From assembly GCA_031396205.1 (NCBI GenBank), contig JANNKH010000015.1:106281-170280 (forward strand): 64,000 nt of DNA, read 5' to 3'. Below are positions 55,178-63,380 of the stretch, one piece after another; position 1 is the stretch's first letter, and each line of letters starts with the position of its first letter. This DNA comes from CAISIP01 sp031396205. GTDB lineage: Bacteria > Pseudomonadota > Gammaproteobacteria > Burkholderiales > Burkholderiaceae_C. Below the pieces are notes generated by a model that worked only from the letters and a program-made list of their open reading frames with translations, was not told where the DNA came from and did not search any database. The translations under genes were made by a program, and so were the position numbers.

Positions 55178-56451
55178 GTCGACCGGCCACGCGGCCCAGA
55201 GGCAATTGGCTGCGCTACCAGTTGGTCAGCAGATTGGTGCACATGCCCGGCCTGTTGCGCCTGGGCGCAGCGATCTTGCGCCGCTTTCCGACGCTCACCC
55301 GGTTTGGCGCCACTGCTGCGCGGCACAGCGCAGTGTCCGCAGTTTTCCGGCGTCCGACCGGTTTCTCGAACACCGCACATGCGCCGAACCTGGCTGCGGG
55401 CGAGTTTGCCATCGGCATGGAGGCCGGGCCGCGCCACGCGCAAGAGCGCAATTTCCTGCAGCGGGTACTGCCGCACGCGAACGATTTCGGCTGCGCCAGC
55501 CAAGCGGAATCCCGGCGGCGCCTGGCGCCTATCAAGGCTATGCCCGATGGCAGTTTCGACCTGGTCGAGGACTACATGGTCTGGGTCGCATGGAGCGCGC
55601 TAAGGCAGTCGCTCGGCGCGTCGGCGGCTGCCATTGAAGCGGGGCAGGGAGAAACCAGTGCAGACGCAAAGGCCACTGCGATGAAGCAGTTGTTCGCCGC
55701 ACTTCGCGCACTCGGCGCACAACTGATCATCGGGGCGGTCGCGCCGCCCGCCGTGCGGCGGCGTGCAGAACAAAGCGCCGCCACGCTGCACGACAGAATC
55801 GATCCGCAGCGCCAGGAACTGCAATTGGCCTGGGCCGCACGGCATCCGCCGAGTGCGGCGGCCGTGCTGCGCAATGCGATCGGTCTGACCTGGGTCGGAC
55901 ATCCCGCCACGGTACAGGCTGGTGCTTTGGTGATGCAGGAGTTGCTCGGCCGACCGGCGCTATACCGCGACCTTCGCCAGCGGGCTGAGCAGGCGAGTGC
56001 CAAGCCGGACTCGTCGTTCCGGCAGTTCTTGCGCTGCCATATTCTGGAGCTGTTGCGCTTTCGGCCGGTGTTCCCGTTGCTCGTGCGCGACATACCACGC
56101 GACACCGGGTTCAGCGCTGCGCCCGGCATAATCTGCCCCGTCAAGGCGGGCTCCCAGCTGACGGTCTTCGCGCTGTCGGCCATGTTTGACGCGGACGCTT
56201 TGCATGCGCCTGAGCGTTACTGCGCGCTGCGGCCAGCGCTGCGCGGGATCGACCCGGCCGAGCAGGACATGGTGTTCGGACATGGTCCACGCGACTGCAT
56301 CGCCAAGGATCATGTGCTCGAAGTCCTGGTCAGCGCGTTGACGGAACTGCTGCTGTTGCCCCCATTGCGCTATGCCGACCCGTGGTTCGCACGCATCGGC
56401 TACGACGGGCCCGTCGTTTCCCGCATGCGGCTGAAATTCAAGTCGCCCTGA
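55174..56451 (+). CDS. Atypical cytochrome P450
   Basis: This 425-residue protein has the K-helix ExxR pair (Glu292, Arg295, in HILELLRFRP) and the heme loop FGHGPRDCIAK with Cys375 as axial ligand. Two features differ from ordinary monooxygenase P450s. The Gly normally two residues after the Cys is Ala, and the central I-helix reads GLTWVGHPATVQAG (Gly242-His243-Pro-Ala-Thr-Val-Gln248), with no acid-alcohol pair for oxygen activation. Loss of that pair is known in P450s that use peroxides or rearrange hydroperoxides. There is no membrane anchor. It lies between the cyclase-ATPase gene (ATGA overlap) and a membrane protein gene (6-base gap), with a DyP peroxidase further on. No ferredoxin or reductase gene is nearby. 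Confidence 0.78.
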   Translation: MSRPATRPRGNWLRYQLVSRLVHMPGLLRLGAAILRRFPTLTRFGATAARHSAVSAVFRRPTGFSNTAHAPNLAAGEFAIGMEAGPRHAQERNFLQRVLPHANDFGCASQAESRRRLAPIKAMPDGSFDLVEDYMVWVAWSALRQSLGASAAAIEAGQGETSADAKATAMKQLFAALRALGAQLIIGAVAPPAVRRRAEQSAATLHDRIDPQRQELQLAWAARHPPSAAAVLRNAIGLTWVGHPATVQAGALVMQELLGRPALYRDLRQRAEQASAKPDSSFRQFLRCHILELLRFRPVFPLLVRDIPRDTGFSAAPGIICPVKAGSQLTVFALSAMFDADALHAPERYCALRPALRGIDPAEQDMVFGHGPRDCIAKDHVLEVLVSALTELLLLPPLRYADPWFARIGYDGPVVSRMRLKFKSP

Positions 56452-56457
56452 GCAGCC

Positions 56458-58464
56458 ATGCCCGACACGACGCCGAATCGAACATCCATGGTCCGGGACC
56501 AGATGTTCTGTCTCATTGCACCCCCCAGGCAGCACGATCCGAAGCGACTGCTCCGCCTGGCGCCACGATTGCGGACATTGTTCGCCGACGACGGCAGGAT
56601 TCACTATGCATCGATGGTGCTGCTGCCGCCGCATCCGGACGACCCAAACCAATTGGCTTCTTCGCTGATGCTCGAGTTTGCGATCGACCCCGGGCTCAAG
56701 CCGCAATTACTGATCGACGGTTTGCTCCATCGCGGCTTCAAGACGCTGCTGGTCCTGTTCAAGAGCGACTGGAGAGACGCCCAAACGCTTGGCGCAACCG
56801 ACCCCCGGCACTGGCTGGCCGGCTTTCTGGCGCGGCACACTGATCCGGCCGCAGGAGGTTTTGTCGGCCCACGAGACCGTGAAGTCGCGCAGATCAAGGC
56901 CGAGGCGCAGCTCTTCAAGGCCGCCAGGGCCCAATTGCCGGCGCTCACGGCGCTGGCAAGCGATGGGCTGGACAGCGCTTTGCTGGCGGCACGCGTGGCC
57001 GATTGGGCCAAAACCCTGCCAGACGCCAAGAACGTGGAGGGTTTGGCACGCCGCTCGTACTGGCGCTCCCGCGGAATGTCGCAAACGACGCGCGCGATCC
57101 GCATCGGCATTCGTTTGTGGCCGCTCGGACTGCTGGCTGCGCTGGCGCTGGTGCAATTGTTCGCCGTAGTAGGAGTGGTCGTGGTGGCGCTGCTGGTGCT
57201 ACTGCTCGGCGCCGATGTTGTGCTGGCCGATCCGTCGCCCTTTTTCGGAGACTTCGCGCGCGCCGTGCAGGCATGGAGCAACTATGTGATCGCCGCAACC
57301 CTGTTCCTGCTGGCGATGAGCCTGATGACCCTGATCCTGGTCCGCTCGGTAGCCGTCGTGCTCGCCTTACTGATCCTATTCACGACGCTGGCGGTTCTGA
57401 TCTCCGCAGTGTCCGCATTTGCTCTGCCGATCCGCCTGTTCGGCCTGCTCATACTGGCCTTGCTGGGTATCTTTTCGCTCGTCGGGGCGACGCTCACCGT
57501 GACGCTGGTGGTCGTGCTGCCGTCGTTGCTGGCTCTGCTCGCCGTACCGCGCTACCTCGGCTTGCTGCCACGGCTGCTTGCCGCCGCGGCCTTTGCGGCC
57601 TGTGCAATTGTGGCGCTATGTGCCTTGGGCGGAGCGGCACTGGACTGGGGAGCCGCGCAGGGCTGCCAGTCGTGCGCTGCGCTCCGGCGGCCGGTACTGC
57701 CAGGCATTTACGTCGTCGACGTCGTTGTCACGCTCACGACCCTGGCGCTGCCATTGATGGCCCTGCTACTGCTGTCGTTGAGCCCGGGCACCCGCTGGAC
57801 CAACATGCTGCTGGGGTGGCTCGATGCGCCACGCGCCACACCGCCGCTGCAGCGTGGACAGCAGGTGCATCCGTCGGTCGACGCGTGCGAAGCGGCATTG
57901 CGTGGCAGAGTCAACCACCTGATAAGCCTGACAGACATCCGCAGGCCCTACGGGTTGCACCGGTTCATGCTGGCCTTCTGGCTCCGGGTCGTGACCCTGA
58001 TCGGCCACGGCTGGTTCGTCAATGGCAGGCTCGGCCAAGCCGCGGGCATTGCGTTCTCCCATTGGCACATCGTCGACCGGGGGCGCAGATTGCTGTTCTG
58101 CGCCAATTACTCCGGCTCCTTTGGCGGATACCTGGAGGAATTCATTGCCGGCGGGTCGCAAGGGGCGAACCTGTTCTGGCGCTGGACCCGCCTGTTGCGG
58201 CGCGCTCCAGCGGCACCAGGCCACCCCGCTGTCGTGCGGGCGCGGGAATTCCCGCCAACGCGGCTATGGGTGTTCGAGGGTTGCAAGCACGAGCAATGGT
58301 TCAAGGCTTACGCGCGCGACAGCATGTTGCCGTATCTCATGCGCTTTGATGCCTACAACCACAACTACCAGGACATCGATCGTGCCACTCGCCTGCGCGA
58401 TGCAATAGCGCAGCCACGCAGTCTGGTGGCCGACGATCAAATGATGAGGGCTCTAGAGTCATGA
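56458..58464 (+). CDS. Large membrane protein of unknown family, linked to DyP peroxidase
   Basis: This 668-residue protein has a soluble N-terminal domain (about residues 1-218), a cluster of about eight membrane segments (about 221-442) and a soluble C-terminal domain (about 465-668). The C-terminal domain contains FSHWHIVDRGRRLLFCANYSGSFGGYLEEFI (about 530-562) and REFPPTRLWVFEGCKHEQWF. The N-terminal domain has a strand-helix pattern (RIHYASMVLLPPH, SLMLEFAID, LLVLFK) suggestive of a ferredoxin-like half. I recall ANYDGSWxxYL-type domains beside peroxidase genes in other bacteria but cannot name a family. The last codon overlaps the DyP gene start (ATGA). It may anchor the heme enzymes at the membrane or bind their substrate; this is inference. 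Confidence 0.75.
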   Translation: MPDTTPNRTSMVRDQMFCLIAPPRQHDPKRLLRLAPRLRTLFADDGRIHYASMVLLPPHPDDPNQLASSLMLEFAIDPGLKPQLLIDGLLHRGFKTLLVLFKSDWRDAQTLGATDPRHWLAGFLARHTDPAAGGFVGPRDREVAQIKAEAQLFKAARAQLPALTALASDGLDSALLAARVADWAKTLPDAKNVEGLARRSYWRSRGMSQTTRAIRIGIRLWPLGLLAALALVQLFAVVGVVVVALLVLLLGADVVLADPSPFFGDFARAVQAWSNYVIAATLFLLAMSLMTLILVRSVAVVLALLILFTTLAVLISAVSAFALPIRLFGLLILALLGIFSLVGATLTVTLVVVLPSLLALLAVPRYLGLLPRLLAAAAFAACAIVALCALGGAALDWGAAQGCQSCAALRRPVLPGIYVVDVVVTLTTLALPLMALLLLSLSPGTRWTNMLLGWLDAPRATPPLQRGQQVHPSVDACEAALRGRVNHLISLTDIRRPYGLHRFMLAFWLRVVTLIGHGWFVNGRLGQAAGIAFSHWHIVDRGRRLLFCANYSGSFGGYLEEFIAGGSQGANLFWRWTRLLRRAPAAPGHPAVVRAREFPPTRLWVFEGCKHEQWFKAYARDSMLPYLMRFDAYNHNYQDIDRATRLRDAIAQPRSLVADDQMMRALES

Positions 58465-59963
58465 GAATAACCTTCAACAGTCGCCATCACGCGCACGATG
58501 TCCAGGCCATCCTGGGCTCCGGATTCTCACCGTTGCGCCGCTGCATCTACTGGTTGTTGCGCATCGACGATCCCGGCCGCGCGCAAGTCTGGCTCCATCG
58601 GGTGCTACAACAGGGTCTGGTAAAAAGCGTCGCCGACCTGGAGCCCGACAGCGAATCGCGCAGGAACTCCGGAGGGCGGCACAACGACGTCGTCATGTTG
58701 GCAGTTTCCTACCGGGGGCTGATGAAGCTTGGCCTGCGCGAGCATGCCGATTTTCCGTTTCCCAGCGCGTTCAAGGGCGGGATGGCACTTCGGGATGAAG
58801 CCCAGGCGTGCGCTGGCGCTGCTGGCGCCTGGCGTTGGGTCGACGGACCGGATAGCGCCGGTGTCTCGCAATGCGTCCATCTGCTGGTAGCCCATTACCG
58901 CGACGATTCAGCCGCAGCCGACCCATCCATCCTGAATGAGGCCACGATGGCAACGCACGGTCTGTCGGTCGTTTTCCGTGTGGCCACCTGCCCGAGCTAC
59001 ATCCAGCCGGAGCTTGACGATGGCAAGCCGGTGTGGCACGCCTACGAGCCATTCGGATTTCGCGACGGCATCGGCCAGCCCGTGATCAAAGGGCTGCGGT
59101 TGCGTGCAGAGTTCCCGGACTCGGTAAGCCCGCTTGCCTTACCACCATCCGGGGACCCTGTCGTGGCGGCGGGGGAATTCGTGCTGGGCCACACAACCGA
59201 ATACGGTGAGCCAGCCTATTGCCCGGATATAGAGACGGCGGGAAGCCCTTCGAACGCAGCGGAACCGCAGCCCGCCTTCGGCCTCAACGGCAGCTACCTC
59301 GCGGTGCGACAGATCCGGCAACGGGTTGCCGACTTCCGTGAATATGAAAAGGCGTGCCTGGCTGCAACGGCCGACACACCATCAATCGTCGAAAAAATGC
59401 TGGGCCGCCGCAAGGGTGGGACTCCGTTGGTTCCCGCTCCGGCAGGCGCAGCGCAAATCGACACCTTTCGCTACCGCCTCGACGACCAGGACGGCTTCCA
59501 GTGCCCGCGCGGTGCCCATGCGCGGCGGGCCAACCCGCGCGACATGCTGGGCTGGGACACCGACTCCGGCGTTGCCGCTGCCAAACTGCACCGTATCCTG
59601 CGCCGCGGCCGCGTCTATACCGAGGCGGCGGCATGCGAAGCGAACGGCCCGCATGGTTGCGGCGACCCATACCATCGCACCGACTGTGGCCAAGGGCTGT
59701 TTTTCATGGCGCTGAATGCCGATCTGGAACGACAGTTCGAGTTTGTTCAACAGCGCTGGCTTGGCGGTGCCAGTTTCGCCGATCTGTGCGACGAGACCGA
59801 CCTGCTAGCCGCCACGCCGGTGCCCCGGTCGTTCTCGCTCCAGGCGGTCCCGGTTGGACGCAGGCTCGACAACTTGAATCACTTCACACAGGATGTCGGC
59901 GGAGGCTACTTCTTTGTTCCTGGCCTGGCCGCTTTGCGCGTCATGGCCGGCGCGGCACACTGA
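58461..59963 (+). CDS. DyP-type heme peroxidase
   Basis: This 500-residue protein has the DyP hallmarks: the distal Asp202 in FGFRDGIGQP (GxxDG motif), the proximal heme His353 in CPRGAHARRANPRD, RILRRGRVY after it, and the C-terminal GLFFMALNADLERQFEFVQQRW. It is longer than type A/B DyPs (about 300-400) and resembles the long C/D-type forms. No Tat or Sec signal is visible, so it is probably cytosolic unless the membrane partner recruits it. Its ATG overlaps the stop of the membrane protein. DyPs use hydrogen peroxide to oxidise dyes, phenols or porphyrins. Confidence 0.93.
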   Translation: MRITFNSRHHAHDVQAILGSGFSPLRRCIYWLLRIDDPGRAQVWLHRVLQQGLVKSVADLEPDSESRRNSGGRHNDVVMLAVSYRGLMKLGLREHADFPFPSAFKGGMALRDEAQACAGAAGAWRWVDGPDSAGVSQCVHLLVAHYRDDSAAADPSILNEATMATHGLSVVFRVATCPSYIQPELDDGKPVWHAYEPFGFRDGIGQPVIKGLRLRAEFPDSVSPLALPPSGDPVVAAGEFVLGHTTEYGEPAYCPDIETAGSPSNAAEPQPAFGLNGSYLAVRQIRQRVADFREYEKACLAATADTPSIVEKMLGRRKGGTPLVPAPAGAAQIDTFRYRLDDQDGFQCPRGAHARRANPRDMLGWDTDSGVAAAKLHRILRRGRVYTEAAACEANGPHGCGDPYHRTDCGQGLFFMALNADLERQFEFVQQRWLGGASFADLCDETDLLAATPVPRSFSLQAVPVGRRLDNLNHFTQDVGGGYFFVPGLAALRVMAGAAH

Positions 59964-60062
59964 AGGGCTCGACAATCAGACGGCTGTCGGCCCAGCACTT
60001 GTGCTGCGAGCGGCGACGGCAGTCACACACTTTTCCGGCGCCGCGCCCCACGTGGCAGCGCG

Positions 60063-62423
60063 CTACACGACCCGCGTCACAGTCGTCGGCTTGAAGCCCA
60101 GGTCCGCCGCCTTGCCCTTGCGTCCCCGCGCCGCCATGGCGTTGTTCAGGCTGCGGATCTCCAGCGTTTCCTCGCGCGCCTTGCCACCGCGCCCGATGCC
60201 CGCGATGCGCACGCTGCGGGTGTAGGCCGCCGCGCCGGCGAGCGTGTCGTTGGCCTCCAGGTCGATCAGCTTCAAGCCGCGCCCTCCGTTGGCCATTGCG
60301 TTGAGCTGATCGATCGGAAATGACAGGATGCGACCACCCGTGGATGCACAGGCTACATGGGTCGCCAGCGGCAGCACCGTGCTGCCAACCAGGCCCGCCA
60401 CCGGCGACGGGCAGTTGGCGCTCTCGCCGCCATTGCAGCTGATGAACGCCTTGCCCGCCTTGAGGCGCGAAGTCATGTTCTCGACTGACGCGATGAAGCC
60501 GTATCCGCCCGACCCGCTGAGCAGCAAGGACGCGTTTGCGGGGCCGGCAAAGTAATACGCCAACTGGGTGCCGGGTTCCAGGTCGAGCAGCGTCGTGACG
60601 GGTTGCCCATCGCCGCGCGAACCGGGCAACACCGACACCGCGACCGAATACACCCGGCCCTGGTTGCCGAACACCAGCAGGGTATCGACGGAGCGGCACT
60701 CGAAGGTGCCGTAAAGGTCGTCGCCGGACTTGAACGCGAAGCCCGCCGGATCATGGCCATGGCCAGTGCGCACCCGCACCCAGCCCTTGGTGCTGACGAC
60801 CACGGTGACCGGCTCGTCGACCACCTTGACCTCGAGTACCGCCCGCTTCTCGGCCTGAATCAGCGTACGCCGGTCGTCGCCAAAGGTCTTGGCATCCTGC
60901 TCGATCTCGCGCACCATCAGGCGGCGCAGGATCGCCGGACTGCCCAGGATCTCTTCCAGCTTTTTCTGCTCCTCTCGCAGGCCCTTGAGCTCCTGCTCGA
61001 TCTTGATCGCCTCCAGCCGCGCCAGCTGGCGCAGGCGGATTTCCAGGATGTCTTCGGCCTGGCGATCAGACAACGCGAACCGGTTCATCAGGGCCTGGCG
61101 CGGCTCGTCGGCCTGGCGGATGATCGCAATCACCTCGTCGATATTGAGCAGCACCAGCTGGCGCCCCTCCAGGATGTGGGTGCGATCGAGCACCTTGGCC
61201 AGCCGATGACGTGAGCGGCGTTCGACGGTCAGCTGGCGGAACGCGATCCATTCGAGCAGCATCTGGCGCAGCGACTTCTGCGTCGGGCGCCGGTCCAGTC
61301 CGATCATCGTCAGGTTGATCTGCGCCGAGGCCTCCAGGCTGGTGTGCGCGAGCAAGGTCTGGATCAGTTCCTGCTGCGATATGCGACTGGTCTTGGGTTC
61401 GAGAACCAGCCGCACCGCGGCGTCCTTGCTCGACTCGTCGCGCACGCCGTCGAGTACCGCCAGCACGCTGGCCTTGAGCTGGGTCTGCTCCTGCGACAGG
61501 GCCTTTTTGCCGGTACGGATCTTGGGGTTGGTGAGCTCCTCGATCTCTTCAAGCACTTTCTGGGTGCTGACGTTGGGCGGCAGCTCGGTCACCACCAGTT
61601 GCCACTGCCCGCGCGCGAGTTCCTCGACTTGCCAGCGTGCACGTACCTTGAGCGAGCCACGCCCGCCGCGATAGGCCTCGGCTATGTCAGCGCCGCTGCT
61701 GATGATCTGGCCACCGCCCGGATAGTCCGGCCCCGGGACCAGGCCCAGCAGTTGGGCCTCGGGCAGGTTCGGATTGCGGATCAACGCGACGCTGGCCGCG
61801 GCGATCTCGCGCAGGTTGTGGCTGGGAATTTCGGTCGCCATGCCCACGGCAATGCCGCTGGCTCCGTTGAGCAACGCAAATGGCAGTCGCGCCGCCAGTT
61901 GCGACGGCTCCTCGGTCGAGCCGTCGTAATTGGGAATGAAGTCGACCGTGCCCTCGTCGATCTCGTCGAGCAGCAGATTGGTGATCTTCGCCAGCCGGGC
62001 CTCGGTGTAGCGCATCGCTGCGGCGCCGTCGCCATCACGGCTGCCGAAATTGCCCTGGCCGTCAATCAAGGGATAGCGCTGCGAAAAATCCTGCGCCATG
62101 CGCACCAGCGCATCGTAGGCCGCCTGGTCGCCATGCGGGTGAAAGCGGCCCAGCACATCACCGACAACCCGCGCCGACTTGACCGGCCGCGCGCCGGTAT
62201 TGCCATTGGGCCCACCGAATCCGAGGCCCATGCGTTGCATGGCATACAGGATGCGGCGCTGGACCGGCTTTTGCCCGTCGCAGACATCGGGCAGTGCCCT
62301 GCCCTTGACGACGCTCAGCGCGTACTCCAGATAGGCGCGCTGCGCGTAATGGGCCAGATTCAGGTCGTCGTCGCCTTCGGGCTCCGCCCCGGGTGCAAGA
62401 TCAAGTGTCGGTTGGTCGGTCAT
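60063..62423 (-). CDS. parC: DNA topoisomerase IV subunit A
   Basis: This subunit breaks and rejoins DNA to decatenate daughter chromosomes. The 786-residue product has the winged-helix region with catalytic Tyr139 (AAAMRYTEARL), the quinolone-region helix FHPHGDQAAYDALV, a coiled-coil tower (about residues 390-480) and a C-terminal beta-pinwheel. The position equivalent to E. coli Ser80 is Gln100 and that of Glu84 is Asp104. The parC/parE assignment rather than gyrA follows from the missing GyrA box and from the parE gene on the same strand. Confidence 0.94.
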   Translation of the reverse strand: MTDQPTLDLAPGAEPEGDDDLNLAHYAQRAYLEYALSVVKGRALPDVCDGQKPVQRRILYAMQRMGLGFGGPNGNTGARPVKSARVVGDVLGRFHPHGDQAAYDALVRMAQDFSQRYPLIDGQGNFGSRDGDGAAAMRYTEARLAKITNLLLDEIDEGTVDFIPNYDGSTEEPSQLAARLPFALLNGASGIAVGMATEIPSHNLREIAAASVALIRNPNLPEAQLLGLVPGPDYPGGGQIISSGADIAEAYRGGRGSLKVRARWQVEELARGQWQLVVTELPPNVSTQKVLEEIEELTNPKIRTGKKALSQEQTQLKASVLAVLDGVRDESSKDAAVRLVLEPKTSRISQQELIQTLLAHTSLEASAQINLTMIGLDRRPTQKSLRQMLLEWIAFRQLTVERRSRHRLAKVLDRTHILEGRQLVLLNIDEVIAIIRQADEPRQALMNRFALSDRQAEDILEIRLRQLARLEAIKIEQELKGLREEQKKLEEILGSPAILRRLMVREIEQDAKTFGDDRRTLIQAEKRAVLEVKVVDEPVTVVVSTKGWVRVRTGHGHDPAGFAFKSGDDLYGTFECRSVDTLLVFGNQGRVYSVAVSVLPGSRGDGQPVTTLLDLEPGTQLAYYFAGPANASLLLSGSGGYGFIASVENMTSRLKAGKAFISCNGGESANCPSPVAGLVGSTVLPLATHVACASTGGRILSFPIDQLNAMANGGRGLKLIDLEANDTLAGAAAYTRSVRIAGIGRGGKAREETLEIRSLNNAMAARGRKGKAADLGFKPTTVTRVV

Positions 62424-62492
62424 GGTTCAGGGTCGGTTCGTGCCCATGCAGGGACCTGGAAGCGATCGCTTCCAGCGCCAATGGCGCGACGA

Positions 62493-63380
62493 TCAATGGG
62501 AGGCGGCCGGCGTGCCGGAGGGCAGCGGAACGGAAGGGATCTGAGCGGGCAGGTTGCCACGGTTCAGCGCACCGCCCCGAATGGCCGGACGCACCCGCGA
62601 ATGCGGATAGCGCGACTCCGGCGTTGAAGCCGCCGGCGGCTCGGGCGGCTTGAGCCCGGCATACAGCGCCATGACGGTCTTCACGTAATTCTGCGTTTCC
62701 TTGTAGTTCGGTATCTTGTTGCCCGCACGCATGACGGCACCCTCACCCGCGTTGTAGGCTGCCAGCGCCAGTTCAAGCTCGCCGGGAAACATGTTGATCA
62801 GGTCGCGCAGGTAACGAACGCCGGCACGAATATTGATCCGGGGGTCGGTCAGCTTGCGTTCCAGCGGGCCGTGGCGATCGGTATCGACCCCATACCGGCG
62901 CGCGGTATCGGGCATCAGCTGCATCAAGCCGATCGCGCCCTTGGGCGACACCGCACCGGCGTTGAAGCCCGACTCGGTGGCGATAAGCGCCTGCAGCAGT
63001 TCGTAATCGACATTGTGGTTGCTGGAGGCGTCCTGCAGTATCTGGCGCACCGATTTGTAGGTCGGCGAGGTATCAAAAAACGCCAGCAACTTGGTGGGCG
63101 GTGGCATTGGCTCCCATGCAAGCCGGGACGACGCGGTCGATTCGGGCGGCGGTGGATCGAGCCGGGTATCAAAGGATTCGGCGCTACGAAAAAACAGCTC
63201 ATAGCGTTGATCGAGCTGCTCGGTCGAGAAATGGGCCACACCCTGGGTATCGACAAAGGCCCAGACGTCGGCATGCGCGTGGGTCATGCTGGCGGCGAGC
63301 AGGGCACCGCCGGCCAACTGAAGTGCCAGGCGGCACAACGCCGACAGTCGGCGGGACCATGGCGCGCGCCGCCGGGCCAT
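62493..63380 (-). CDS. Lytic transglycosylase (SLT domain) with N-terminal DUF4124-like domain
   Basis: This 295-residue secreted protein cleaves peptidoglycan. A signal peptide (cleavage after about residue 38, AHA-D) is followed by a short DUF4124-like domain (VWAFVDTQGVAHFSTEQ) and an SLT domain with catalytic Glu136 in ATESGFNAGAVSPKGAIGLMQLMP and LALAAYNAGEGAV. The C-terminal 50 residues are Pro/Ser/Arg-rich. The ATG at 63378-63380 shares a base with the parE stop (TGATG), so it is coupled to parE and sits between parE and parC. Confidence 0.92.
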   Translation of the reverse strand: MARRRAPWSRRLSALCRLALQLAGGALLAASMTHAHADVWAFVDTQGVAHFSTEQLDQRYELFFRSAESFDTRLDPPPPESTASSRLAWEPMPPPTKLLAFFDTSPTYKSVRQILQDASSNHNVDYELLQALIATESGFNAGAVSPKGAIGLMQLMPDTARRYGVDTDRHGPLERKLTDPRINIRAGVRYLRDLINMFPGELELALAAYNAGEGAVMRAGNKIPNYKETQNYVKTVMALYAGLKPPEPPAASTPESRYPHSRVRPAIRGGALNRGNLPAQIPSVPLPSGTPAASH

